Source: Paracyclopina nana
Taxonomy: Eukaryota > Arthropoda > Copepoda > Cyclopoida > Cyclopettidae
Length of the DNA stretch: 64,000 bases
Assembly: GCA_019096065.1 (NCBI GenBank)
Contig: JAGUCH010000008.1
Coordinates: 6,577,001-6,641,000, forward strand
Direction: 5' to 3'
The first letter of the stretch is position 1; the number at the start of each line of letters is the position of its first letter. Below the pieces are notes generated by a model. That model was not told the origin of the DNA, did no database searches, and worked only from the letters and a program-made list of their open reading frames with translations. Shown here piece after piece: positions 22,237 through 32,467 of the stretch. The position numbers and the translations under genes were made by a program.

Positions 22237-22959
22237 TCATATTCCCGCAGCACACCATAGAGAGTGCCCCCTTTCACCTGCACCTGGGGGTGATCCCGTG
22301 GGCTCAGCCTCCCCACCATGAGGTGGCACCTGGCGGAGGGCTGCACCACAGCATTTAGCCAGGGGCCAACTGGGTTTCTTCGGCAAACCGCCCCTCGGCC
22401 TCCAGGGCCGCGGGCTTGGCGTCGCTGTGAGGCCACAGTGCTGCGACGGCGGCGACATGAACGGCGGTACGTGGCGGTACGGTGGCCGGCCGGAGGACAC
22501 ATATTGGGTATTCCCCGGAAGAGGCTTGCTGGAGGCCGACAGGGCCCTGACCAACGGAACGCATTGGCCGTGAATTCTCAGGGCGCCCCGCAAGTGGAGC
22601 TGGTCAATTTGGTGGTGGCTCAAGAAGGGCCCTGAGAGGGTGAAGTCCATTGACAGGTCCACTGCAGGGCGAATGGAAAACACGTGGGGGTGCTCCCCGA
22701 ACTGCACTCGTAGGGGCTGCTTGAGCTCCCCCAGCACTTGCAGCCGATGATGGGCGTGGGCCGTGCCCACGGCAGTCATGTCCTCCAAGGGTCGCAGCCC
22801 GTGAGGGAGGACTCCTAGTCGCTTGGCGAAATCCTCGGAGATGAAAGTGCGCCAACTGTTTCCGCTGTCCACTAAGGCTCGCGTCTTGATGCGGCCGATG
22901 TGCACTGGCACTTGAGTTAGAAATTGTTTATGCTGGGTGATGTGGTCTAGTGCGGCCAA
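22237..22959 (-). pseudogene. protease and linker region of copy B
   Basis: The frame lies -1 relative to gag and contains RALVDSGNSWRTFIS, an aspartic protease motif (D-S-G), within the first 40 codons. LRVQFGEHPHVFSIRP and MDFTLSGPFLSHHQI follow. The rest of the frame loses similarity, while the neighbouring frame picks up conserved linker residues (RPATVPPRT, KPAALEAEG) down to about 22150, so a shift has occurred near 22500. Confidence 0.7.
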
Positions 22960-24310
22960 GATGAGGGATGCTGGAGTGACCCGGGCGGAGCCCTCTACAA
23001 CCGGGTCGGGTCGTTTCCCGCCGGTGTATTCCCCGCTGCTTCCGACTCAGTCTCAGGGCCGGCCTCACTAATCTCATTGACCTTGGGTGCTTGCCGGCGG
23101 ACTGCTTGCCATTGGACGAGTTGGAGTCGGAGGACCGCTTACGGTCCGAAGGCTGGGTCGATCCCCACTTGCCCGAAGAGGAAGAGCGTTGCTGCAGTTG
23201 GCTCGCAGCTCGGTGCCACTTGTTGATCTTGGGGTTGTAGCGGTTGTTGCGCTTGTCCCGCTCGAGGGCATGGCACTCGGCCCGGCGATGGCCTTTCCTC
23301 TCGCAGTAGAAACATGTGATGTCGGCATCGGCATCAGAGGAATGCAGGGCGGCCACCCGGCCTTTGCTGTGCCCGATCGTCATCCAGCATTTGGCTTGGC
23401 AGGCCGCCTCCAGGGCATAGGCGATGGTGGTGAACTTGTGCCCGGCGAGGCCCATCACTACGTCCTTGCGGTGCATCTTGGTGACGAAGATGCGGATGAG
23501 GTCGGGGTAGGTCTCGACCTCCTTGGCGAGCTCTGGTCTGGCCCGGACAAAGATGCTCCTCAGGCGGGCATGCCATTGTGGGATGGCCTCGTCCGACTTT
23601 TGCTGGGCGGTCTCTAAGGCGATACGGGCCACCTGAGAGGACGTGGCGGTGACGAAGAACTTCTCGTACGCGTCCAACAGGTGCATGAAGGTGAAGGCTT
23701 CGTCCCCTAGTCGGAGGTCGACCTCGTTGACCGTTCGGAGCGCCACCCCGACCATGGCATGTTTGATCTCCATCTTCTTGGTGGCCTCTGAGGCTGTCGA
23801 GCCCAAGAAGGTGGCTTCCACATGCAGGCGGAAGGTGAGCCACTTATCGGCCTCGGTGTCCTCGAACTTTTCGAGTTTCCGCTTGCGGCCGGCGCGGGCC
23901 GCAGTAGCCTCGGCTTCGAGGCGTCGGGTCTCTGCTTCTACTTGTCGCAGCTCAGCCTCCCTCTGTCTGGTCTCGAGGTCGGCATTATGTTGGGCCTCAA
24001 ACCCACGGAGGATCTGAAGCATCATGGCTTGCATGTCCCCTGATGCCGGGGGTGCGTCGTCCGGCCCGGCCGGTTGGGGCCGCGGGGGTCCTCCAGCGGC
24101 ATCGCCGCTCCCCCCTAATGGCGTGCACGAGCGTGGGCGGGCCCCACCCTGGGCCATGAGGAAGTTTCCCCCTTGGGCCCCGCCACCCCTGGGCGGCGCG
24201 AGGACCTCGACCGGTTCTCGGTGCGAGTCGACTGATTGACCCGCGTCGAAGGGGTTCTCGGTGCCTTCATTGGCGGAAGATGAGTGCAGCGGTGAGCGGC
24301 CGACAGGCAT
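22928..24310 (-). CDS. gag: Gag of copy B, 460 aa frame
   Basis: Starts at ATG 24310. A Gly/Pro-rich N-terminus is followed by a charged helix (about residues 105-150, many Glu/Arg, probable coiled coil). A capsid-like helical domain (about 155-320) contains WLTFRLHVEATF and IPQWHARLRSIF. A CX2CX4HX4C zinc knuckle (C-FY-C-ERKG-H-RRAE-C) lies near 335-350. The last 60 codons are out of register with copy A because of a one-base deletion near 23070; in the copy A frame gag would end with TAG at about 22996. GGGAAAC at 23013-23019 marks the -1 frameshift site. Confidence 0.8.
   Translation of the reverse strand: MPVGRSPLHSSSANEGTENPFDAGQSVDSHREPVEVLAPPRGGGAQGGNFLMAQGGARPRSCTPLGGSGDAAGGPPRPQPAGPDDAPPASGDMQAMMLQILRGFEAQHNADLETRQREAELRQVEAETRRLEAEATAARAGRKRKLEKFEDTEADKWLTFRLHVEATFLGSTASEATKKMEIKHAMVGVALRTVNEVDLRLGDEAFTFMHLLDAYEKFFVTATSSQVARIALETAQQKSDEAIPQWHARLRSIFVRARPELAKEVETYPDLIRIFVTKMHRKDVVMGLAGHKFTTIAYALEAACQAKCWMTIGHSKGRVAALHSSDADADITCFYCERKGHRRAECHALERDKRNNRYNPKINKWHRAASQLQQRSSSSGKWGSTQPSDRKRSSDSNSSNGKQSAGKHPRSMRLVRPALRLSRKQRGIHRRETTRPGCRGLRPGHSSIPHLGRTRPHHPA
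23013..23019 (-). other. -1 frameshift slippery heptamer (copy B)
   Basis: GGGAAAC on the minus strand, conserved with copy A in sequence, phase and distance to the original gag stop. The protease frame continues in -1. Confidence 0.65.
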
Positions 24311-25705
24311 CCTAATGTTCTATACAGAAGGGGTCAGCTTAAGCGTACAAGCAATGGAAAGTGTTGCGTTTTACCAGCGGTGAGATGGTGCAAAGCGAGA
24401 AGATTGGGGGTGCAATAGTCTTAGGAGCTTCCAAAGAACTGTGCCCGACCCCCCGATCAGCTCTCTTTTTATATTGTCACCAGATCAGCGCAACGGCTGC
24501 TCTCACGGCCAGCAGGGGATTTCTGGCCCCTCTGACAAAATGTTTTAAAACGACTCTCTCGAGATTGTTTACGAGATCTGGTTTACGACCGGTGATTTAG
24601 GCGGCCAATTTTAGCTATTTAGCTATTAGCAGAGCTTCATTAGCAACAGGATGTGAGATTTAGTTTTCAACTTCTCGCAGCTGCAAATAGCAATTGATCT
24701 CCCTTGTTACTAGGAGCAACCTTGGGAATTCGGCCATAACGAGGCCAGCGGCTTGGACTGTTTACAACCGTATTTGCGCAACACAATGCTAGGTCTCAAG
24801 AGTGACCATTTATGACCATATTTTGTGCCTGACAATATCAGATCTCGAAAGTGACCGTGATTGGATTAGCGATAAGCAGCTGAAGCCGACCCATCTACGG
24901 GTCAAGGGATTAACTTCTCTGTTAGTACATTGCTCAGTGATCCTTAACCGGCTCTTCAAGAGCCAAGCCTTTCCGGCCTTTGCCTTGCGGCCCGCCGCTG
25001 GGGTCCGCCTGACGGCTTCCCGAGGTGTGCTTCTCGGGGGTAATCGGTAGTTGTGGCCTGATTTCTTTTGACTGCGCGCGCGCACAGTGTTTGGGAGCGT
25101 GTGGTTAGTTGTTGTTTATTTATCTTAATGCAATCATTAACATGGATCGTTCTGACAAATGCGCATTTTTCTGCCAAGTAACGCGGCCTCCCTGCTAAGG
25201 CTTCGATGATGGCCTTGTTGCGAGGGCGAGGCTGTTATGGCGACTCAGGTGTACAGGGGTCCTGCTGCCTGAGGGCCCGTGCTCTCCTGGTGATGCCCGC
25301 CATTCTCTGTGGCGTGACCTCAGCCGAGGACGAGGTTGCTCGGCGTACGATAGCCGGCTGGCAGCGTATTCGCGATTTTCTGCTGTAGTGTCGCGATGCC
25401 TACTGCCACAACACCTCCATGCGATCCGGGCATACGGCCTCAAGGGGCGCGCCCGGCCTCGACCTGGGGTGGATGCTGTGCTTTTGTTACTCTGGGCACG
25501 AATGCTTGACTGGTGCAAAGGCGACGACTCGCTGTCGGTGTCGCCGGTGGCTTGCTTGGAACGTGGTATTGGCCTGCGGGTGTGGCTCCTTGTCACGCCC
25601 ATTTGGCCCCATTTGGCTGTTTGCTTAGCCATATTGCTGTCCCTTATTTGCGGGTTTGTTGGGGGCGAAGGTGTCGATAACTTTGTCCTCAGCACCGAGC
25701 CAACT
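24311..25705 (-). other. leader of copy B
   Basis: 1.4 kb between the 5' LTR and gag. It begins with the presumed primer-binding site TTGGCTCGGTGCTGAGGAC two bases after the LTR. A 166-codon open frame at 25195-25695 has no ATG at its start and Arg/Ser-rich composition from GC bias, so I do not call it a gene. Confidence 0.6.
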
Positions 25706-25902
25706 TGTAGGAGGTTCGTGTAGACCCCCCGAGGATGACACGTGCGCCCGCGGGTAGCGATGGAAGAACGTGCTACTAAGAAACTAGTCGAGGTGTTTAC
25801 TCGAGTGCGTCCGTTTATTAACTGCTATACAATTCATTTCACCGGGACGTGGCGCTCGCTGCGCGCCCACGAGCACACCCGTATGCCCGCGTTCCTGCTA
25901 CA
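25706..25902 (-). repeat. 5' LTR of copy B (197 bp)
   Basis: On the minus strand it runs from TGTAGCAGGAACGCGGG to CCTCCTACA. It is 37 bp longer than the 3' LTR. Confidence 0.9.
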
Positions 25903-26267
25903 GAGGGCATAGTTCAAGTCCAAGATCAATGCCTCGAGGCGATGCTTTTCAAAGACTAAAAAAGATCAAAAGATTTGGCGCATCCATCAAGTTTTCCACA
26001 TGTTATCAACATACCTTTCTCCACGCAAGCAAAGACAGGGCAGTTATGCTAGGTTAGGCCAGGGAGCTTGATCTTGAAGTCCATTTTCCGATTATCATGC
26101 AAAAGGGTGCTTGGCACTTTATATGGGACACATTCTTGCAAAGTTTGGCTGTCGTCTGACCTCCAATCATCGTCAATTTAGCCAAAAATTGGCCAGTTGT
26201 CAAGGCAGGCGATGATGAATCGGTCGTATTCGCCCTTTCGCTTCTTCTCTTGTTGCTTTTCAGCCAT
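25903..26267 (-). pseudogene. gene Z, 5' part
   Basis: The ATG at 26267 opens a lysine-rich start (EKQQEKKRKGEYDR), then LDNWPIFG, an in-frame TAA, an acidic stretch with PYKVPSTLLHD, an in-frame TAG, and CPVFACVEK. A small intron (GTATGT donor, TTTTTTAG acceptor, about 25955-26015) joins the last part to FEKHRLEALILDLNYAL, where copy B interrupts it. Frame is kept across the insertion into 15801-15264. Z lies divergently, 450 bp from the transposase pseudogene, so the two may be the paired genes of one DNA transposon. No domain is recognised. Confidence 0.5.
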
Positions 26268-26717
26268 TTTTTGTCAGATAAAAAAGATTTAAGTCGATTC
26301 GTAATGCCCACTTTTAACAAAGTGTCGTTTGGCGCACAAAAAATATTTTGCATTAAATAATACAACTACTTTTCTGTATCCACAGGTTCACAACAATATC
26401 TGGCGTAAACTTGAAGATGACAGATAAGCTGTTTGCTGACGCTTCATCTGATTGGCTCTCAGCTTTCAAAAGCTGCTGAGTTGATTGGCACAGCAAAATA
26501 GCTGCGCAGTTTCTGTCATTTTCTTGCGTTATCTCAATTGAAAACTTCAAGATAATTAAGCGGAAACATCATTTCCAACAATTTCAAGTGCGAGCTCAGT
26601 TTCACATCTTCCAATTCCTCCTTCATCCTCGGTAAAGGAATCGAGGCCGAAATTTCATAAACTCTTACAAATTATGTACGAAGCCAAAATAGGACATTTG
26701 TGTGATCAAGAATACCA
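26268..26717. promoter_or_regulatory. divergent spacer between gene Z and the transposase gene
   Basis: 450 bp, AT-rich, between two outward-pointing start codons (26267 minus, 26718 plus). It presumably holds promoters for both. I see no clear TATA box. Confidence 0.35.
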
Positions 26718-29597
26718 ATGGCGAGAGCAAGAAAAAGAGGGCGGACTTCAGAGGAGTTCGACGTCATCTCTAGGCGACGGACCACACATATTCTAAAGAA
26801 ATTGGATGACAACCTTGATCTGATCAATACTGGGTTCAAATTGGCCACTTGTATGATTCACTTTGCCTATTGCTTTTGCTGCATTATCTGATGATAACTT
26901 TTCTTATTCAGGTTTGAACCAGACAATCCTGGGGCCCCTGATTTTGAGATCCAAGAGGATGTCATTAAGGGTGCGCACCATTGTATTCACAAAGCTATTG
27001 CATCAAACCTCATGAGTGCATCAACAACATCTTCAGAAGATGATGCTCCAGTGGCACCAGTGGCGGCTGGAATTCATCAGCCTCCTGAGCTCAATTCTTC
27101 AGTGGAAGAACAACAAGACGATTGCGTTTCACCGGCCTCCATCCAAAACTGGAGCTATACCTAAAGTTCGCCATGGAAGCACCAATGCTGGCACAATTGA
27201 TGACATTGCCCCATCTTTGCCAAGCATCAGAAAAGGGCTCAATAACTCAGTCCAGTCTTTCTTTCCTGACACTGAAGGCCGCCGATTCCAAGGTCAACTA
27301 CTCATTGATCACAATGTTTTCAAGACAAAGACAAAGACAAGACTATGAGTCAGCATCATCTGGAGCTCAAACTGATTTGGAGGACAATGACTACCTAGAT
27401 TTTGTCGAATTTGGTTGCCAAGATGAAAAAGAGGTAGATGAGGATCCAGGAGTAGTGGCTGCTCGAGAACATGTTGCTAACTTGAAGTTAATCAAGTATG
27501 AACGTAGGATGGCTGAAGATCCTGATGGGCAGAACCAAGACGAGCCCTATGATGATCAGAGGTAAGAAAGCAACATAATGGAGCTTTTTATCAACAGTTT
27601 TAAGTTAATTTCTCATCATTTCAGTTACCCTATGCCTCCAATGTCGCCTGAGGCAAAGCAGCGCATGGACATTGTTGATGAAGCATTCATTCTGCGCCAG
27701 GAAACAATTGAGCAAGATGCTGGATAGCTGCAAATCTTGGATGATCTCCCACCAGTGGATCAACCTCAAACAGAGGAGGATTTCACCATTCCTTCACCAG
27801 AAGATGTTGTGGAAGTTGACCCAATCATTCAAGGCGCTGTCAGCATGCCACTCAATTATAAGACCATCAAGCTTTTAAAGAGACAAGAGTGAGCTCTGGA
27901 AACTCAAGACGAAAAGAACAAGTTTTTCTACAACGTCTTTGATCTAGCAGCTAGATTCACTTACATGAATGTCAATCAGATGGACGTGATGATGGACATC
28001 ATTAGGGCTGAGAGTGATGAGCGAGAACTGCGAGGCAACCGCACTTGTCACAACAAGTTCTTGAAAGACAATGCCGATGTAAAGATGATTAATGAATTTT
28101 TGAATTTGGCGAGATTGTCCATGTTTCCAGCAAAACTTTTCCACGTGGATGCTTTCCTGCCAAGGAATGGCAGAAAATTTCTGAATATGCTTATGTGTCA
28201 CTCATTAGCGTCGTTGAGCATGCTGCTAGGCAGCACCCCAATTGCGATTTGAGCAAAAGTGTCGCCATCTTTTTTGATGGGCTCCAGCTGGCACATAGCA
28301 GCCATGATCAGCTCAATGTTCTGGCACTCAAAGTCATGCCATGCATCAGCATTAATGTTCTTGTGCTACATGTGTACAAGAGGAAGTCAGGGCTGAACCC
28401 CAACAAGATCATGGCCAAGTTAATTGAGGAAGCTTGCCAAAGTGGCATCAGAATTTGTCGAGTAATTGGTGATGCTCCGGTTTGTGCGAAGTTGAAAGGT
28501 GTCACCCAATTCAATGGCCAAAACAGCTGCGAATGCTGTGAGCGTTTCGGTGTGATTGTTGGCAGACGCATGTGCTTTCCTGCTAGTACCATGGATGCGC
28601 CATTGAGGAACAGAGCGGAGTGGTTTCACCTTGCAAACCGGATCCAATCATTGGGCATTGAATACTTTTCTAAGGCAGAACTGAAAGGAATTCGAGCTGC
28701 AACACCGCTGGCTTTATTGGAAGATTTTGACATCATGACAGGCTTTATCTATGAGCCAATGCATAACCTTTTGGGAAATGCATGCAAGCTCAAATTCAGC
28801 TGACATTGGGCATTGGAGATTCTACGAAGAGCATGTCCATTGCAGCAATCGCTCGGGTCTACAAATTTGATCAGCGATGGATCTTTATCAAGCTCCCCAG
28901 GGAATTTAATTGAACCCCTCGAAAACTTGCTGAAGAATTTGTGAATTACAAGAGCCAGGAGCTGATCTCTGTTGTTCTAGCCGGATTTATTGCAGTCATG
29001 GACGCTGTCAATGCTTGCGACAAGTACAGTGAAGGCGCAATCACTGTTTGGTTGCAGTTTGCCTTTGTTGTCAGAGCTGTCATGTTTGATAATGCCAATC
29101 TCAAATCCATCATCGCAAACTGCAAGCTGGAACAGGTCTTCAGGGACTTCTACATCAACTATGAAGAGGAGCATGGCCTAATTAACTGTACATGGAACAT
29201 CCACAATATGTCGCATTTGCTCCGGGCCTGCTGCATCTCCAGATTGCCTGCCATCAGTGCACTTAAGTTTGAAGGAAACCTGTCATTTGTGAAAAAAGTT
29301 ATGAAGTCCAACACCATGTCCTTTTCTAAGCAGATCATTGAGAAGGTATTTCGAAAAAATGTTGGACCTCACTCATGCGAAAACACCGTCAGCTTCAAAA
29401 GCAACAGCTCGGCTCGTCACGGAGACAATCTCATCTATACGGACTACAAGCAGCTCTATCAAATTGTCACCATTAATGATGACTGCTACATTGCACGTCG
29501 CTATGTGACCGAGTCCGTCAATTTTCCTGCTGCGCCAAACCTGAATTGGAAAGGTGTTGGCGTTGAGCGATGGCTGAGACTTGAGCCCGAGGAATAA
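26718..29597 (+). pseudogene. tnp2/CACTA-like transposase pseudogene
   Basis: The ATG at 26718 opens a basic N-terminus (RARKRGR). Small introns are seen at 26851-26911 and 27566-27624. Pieces continue at 26912-27105, 27310-27565 and 27625-28200, with stops at about 27725 and 27889. Two long blocks follow at 28195-28803 and 28941-29597. The core has IFFDGLQLAHSSHDQLN, a VIGDAPVCAKLKG block followed by SCECC, and YEPMHNLLGN. These are the conserved features of tnp2-type (En/Spm, CACTA) transposases: a DG-L motif, a DAP motif with a cysteine pair, and an MH-L motif. At least three stops and several shifts make it inactive. I could not find matching terminal inverted repeats. Confidence 0.75.
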
Positions 29598-30281
29598 GTT
29601 GTCCTCTAGAGTTTGGTCATAGCCAAGGCAGTTATTGATGACCAATACATAAATGCCTTCGACTCTTTCTTCACTTGAAGATTAGCTACAACAATTTCAA
29701 CATGTTTCAACTGTAATATGTGATTAATAACTTTTGATTGGTCATCCATCTTAAATGCTTTAAGTCAAGATGGATGGCTTTTTTTTTGCCACTAAGGCCA
29801 AATCAAGGGAATCGGTTCGTTTTTCATGTTATATCGAAATAAAAAAACATGGCGAATACCTCTTATCTGTCTTATTCATCAATTGATGCTAATTTATTGC
29901 CAATCATTGCACATCATTTCTTGAGATTGATCATTTTCATTCAATCAATCAGCCTTAATTAATTGTTTTGTGCCAGCAATCATGCATTCCCCGCTTGCCC
30001 CTTCTTTAGCACTAAAGCTGAAAAGAAGTTGTCTGCGGCTATGATTAATGACTATTTGCTTCATGCTTCTGAAGGACTTTCTTATTATTACTGTTGCACA
30101 GTGGTTCAAAATCCCTTCTAGACGAGCAAGGGGAAAAAATTCGCGAAATCGTCGGAGTCAATTATCATAGGGCTCTAAGCTAAAATTGGCTTTCAGAGCT
30201 CCAAATTCCGCACATTTCTGCAGCCAATTTTGATGAATAATCATAAAAAGGGGGTCTGATTATCATCTTATAATAGCTAAA
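29598..30281. other. non-coding region between the transposase and copy L
   Basis: AT-rich, with an AATAAA at about 29840 that could end the transposase transcript. Nothing else can be supported. Confidence 0.5.
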
Positions 30282-31207
30282 TGATGGGCAATAAGTACAT
30301 CATGTCCCTGGTGCACGTTACGACCAGAATAGGACTTGATTGGACTCTTCCAGTGGAACCAGTGGAAACCGTGGAACCCGTGGAGCCCCCAGATGCCCGG
30401 AAGGTTGCCTATTCACCGCTACATCACCACCTCAAAATCACAAAACCTCCCTTCTTAAAAACACCTTTTTCATCTCCTCCAACTCTCTGATTATTGCTGC
30501 TGCTGCTGCTACTGCCTATACGTTGAGCCTAACCTATGGCAATTCACCTGACTTTGAGTGGAGGAGTTGCTAGCCATTGTATGGAGGAGTTGCTAGCTGC
30601 TCTATAGGGAGGGCCTGCTGCTGCATGATGATGGAGAGAAGCAGATGGAAGCTGATGGAACTTGCTGCCATGGATCGAGGGAAGAAGAAGGAGAAGACTC
30701 GAGGAGTTCGAGGGGGGACTTCAGAGAAGCAAGACATGGACCTAGTGCACAAGGCCCATTGAGTGAGCTCTGCCTTGCTATTGTCCCACCAAAGTTCTCC
30801 AAAGTGTGCTGAGGCATGAAGAAGATGGCCACAAGAATATTTACTGCAGTATTTATTGCTTTGTGTTAGTAGCCATTAATTTGTGTGGTGTTAAAAGCTG
30901 AGTGAATAAGACAACTCTGTTGAACTTTGTTTGACCATGACTTGTATAGTGGTTTTCTGGGCAGTTATGCATCCAAGTCTGAGGCTGTTGAGGTTGTTGA
31001 GGACTTGGGTAGGAGGCCCAATCACTGGTCTACAACACTGAAGCTTGCCATGTGATGTATCTCGCCATAGTTGGAGCACTGAAGCTGTGGCTTTGGGTCC
31101 AAGGCGGGTAGACATCCGGCCAGCACCCGGAGGCTGCGAACGGTACCGCGACCATAAAGCCGATGCTAACCATCCTAGGCTTTAGAGGGTGTGACCGTCG
31201 CACACCA
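30282..31207 (+). repeat. 5' LTR of copy L (926 bp)
   Basis: TG...CA repeat (TGATGGGCAATAAG to CGTCGCACACCA), about 95% similar by eye to the reverse complement of 42291-43216 and the same length. This copy precedes gag on the + strand; the other follows env on the minus strand. Those are exactly the LTR positions. A short CTG/GCT triplet run lies near 30495-30515. I did not find a convincing TATA box. Confidence 0.8.
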
Positions 31208-32158
31208 TTTTGGAGGCCCCGGAGGAATTGATGTACACTTTCTCTCCTAAAGGTTTGATGACCAAAAACCCATTGAAGTCCCGGAAAATGTCTTGGTGTG
31301 TATCAGGATTCCTGCTCTGCGGCGCAGGTTGGGCGGCACGCTGATTGCGATCAGGGTGTGTCAAATACAGTAAAAAATCCCGAAGGCTGACGAGCCGATG
31401 GGGGTCACTCCGATGGCATTTTGGGCCTTTGAGGTGCTCGTGCTTTATATTCCCTTAGGCCTAAAGTGTGCATCGATGCCGTTGGCGGGTTGGAACTGGC
31501 GCGCGGGGAGTGCAAGAAGGTACAGGCCGTGACGTACCACCAGCCCGTTGATGATGTCTTCCATGGACTATTGTTATGATGATGGGCCTACACAAAGTAA
31601 CAATGACACTGTCTTTCCCGGAGGTGAATGCATGCGTGCAGGCTCCGCATGGCATAGCTTGGAGTATGGGTGCCATGGCAGCCGGAAAGCCAGCCAAGGT
31701 GCAGGTTGCGACCTGAGCCTCTGTTGCCTATCCATCATGGGGCGAGTGAGCGCAAGAGTGGTGCGCCACTAGTGGGTCTCGTCCGTGGGTATGGCCACAC
31801 AGATGGAAGAAGATGATGTAATCCATGACCCCGCTGTGAGTCAATGAACCCCAAATAGGCCATGCATGGAGCCAAAGTGGGAGCCACAAAGGAAAATGCG
31901 TGTTTGGGGCCCAAAAAACTGGCTAACCTTGGACAAGTTGCCGAGGGCACAGGGAAGGTTGGCCGGCCCGCAACTTGAGGAGGAGTGGGCAAACTTTAAA
32001 TCTTCATTCACTGAGTCGACACTGGTTGGCGAAGTGGCATACCTTTTTTGCGTAAAAAGTTGATGCACCTTTGTTTCAGAGACTTAAGAAGAACCTACCA
32101 TCTGTGGCACCAGTAGTGCTAAACTCTTAACCTTTTCTATAATATAATAAGTGAGTGT

Positions 32159-32162
<4 letters not shown>

Positions 32163-32191
<29 letters not shown>
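32163..32191. repeat. (TG)n microsatellite
   Basis: About 14 uninterrupted TG units. Confidence 0.95.
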
Positions 32192-32193
<2 letters not shown>

Positions 32194-32347
32194 GTCTTGG
32201 CCGCTCATAGCCTTGACAAAAAATAAAACAAACGAGCTTAGTAATTGCAACCTTTTTCTCTGTGTCACTTGACGCGGCGTAGTAATTAGGACAAGCTTCC
32301 CTGTGCTTTGAACAGCGTATAGCTTTCAATTCCGTATTACCGAATTT

Positions 32348-32437
32348 AGTACACGCAGAAGTGTACTAAGACCAGAATATTGCGTGTGACTCCGTTGCAC
32401 CTCTTAAAGATAAGAATACTCAGTGTGACTCCGTTGC
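32348..32437 (+). promoter_or_regulatory. hairpin and direct repeats upstream of gag
   Basis: AGTACAC-GCAGAA-GTGTACT forms a 7-bp hairpin at 32348-32367. It is followed by two copies of GTGTGACTCCGTTGCAC (about 32385 and 32421), each followed by a TTAAA(G/A)GATAAGAA-like stretch. The gag ATG follows 30 bp later. A role in transcription or RNA packaging is inference. Confidence 0.4.
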
Positions 32438-32467
32438 ACTTTTAAAAGATAAGAAAAAAAATAAGAA

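Larger units (their letters stand above)
15802..25902 (-). mobile_element. copy B: full-length Ty3-type retroelement with chuvirus-like envelope
   Basis: LTRs lie at both ends (25706-25902 is the 5' one, 15802-15961 the 3' one), with a 4-bp GAGG target duplication at 15798-15801 and 25903-25906. A primer-binding region follows the 5' LTR, and a polypurine tract (TAGGGGGAAG) precedes the 3' LTR. Gene order on the minus strand is gag, protease, reverse transcriptase, RNase H, integrase, an acidic tail and env. Gag and the RNase H-integrase frame are long and open, but single-base shifts near 23070, 22250, 21850 and 19730 break pol. It inserted into gene Z. The element is GC-rich, unlike its surroundings. 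Confidence 0.9.
31208..32467 (+). other. leader of copy L with primer-binding site
   Basis: Three bases after the LTR comes TGGAGGCCCCGGAGGAATT, a TGG-initial sequence of the form used as tRNA primer-binding site; I cannot assign the tRNA. The remaining 1.2 kb has no supportable gene. It includes a GT-repeat microsatellite (32163-32191), a hairpin (32348-32367) and a duplicated motif just before gag. Confidence 0.6.

Noticed and set aside
25195-25695. 166-codon open frame in the copy B leader
   Set aside because: It has no ATG at its start, GC-driven Arg/Ser/Pro composition and no match in copy A; it overlaps the primer-binding region.
15264-26267. A ciliate-type genetic code with TAA/TAG read as glutamine
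   Set aside because: Genes X, Y and element C end normally at TAA/TAG, and the transposase and envelope copies also contain TGA and frameshifts typical of decay.
30092-30104. CACTGTGCAACAG as the right terminal repeat of the tnp2-like transposon
   Set aside because: No inverted partner was found on the other side of gene Z in this window.
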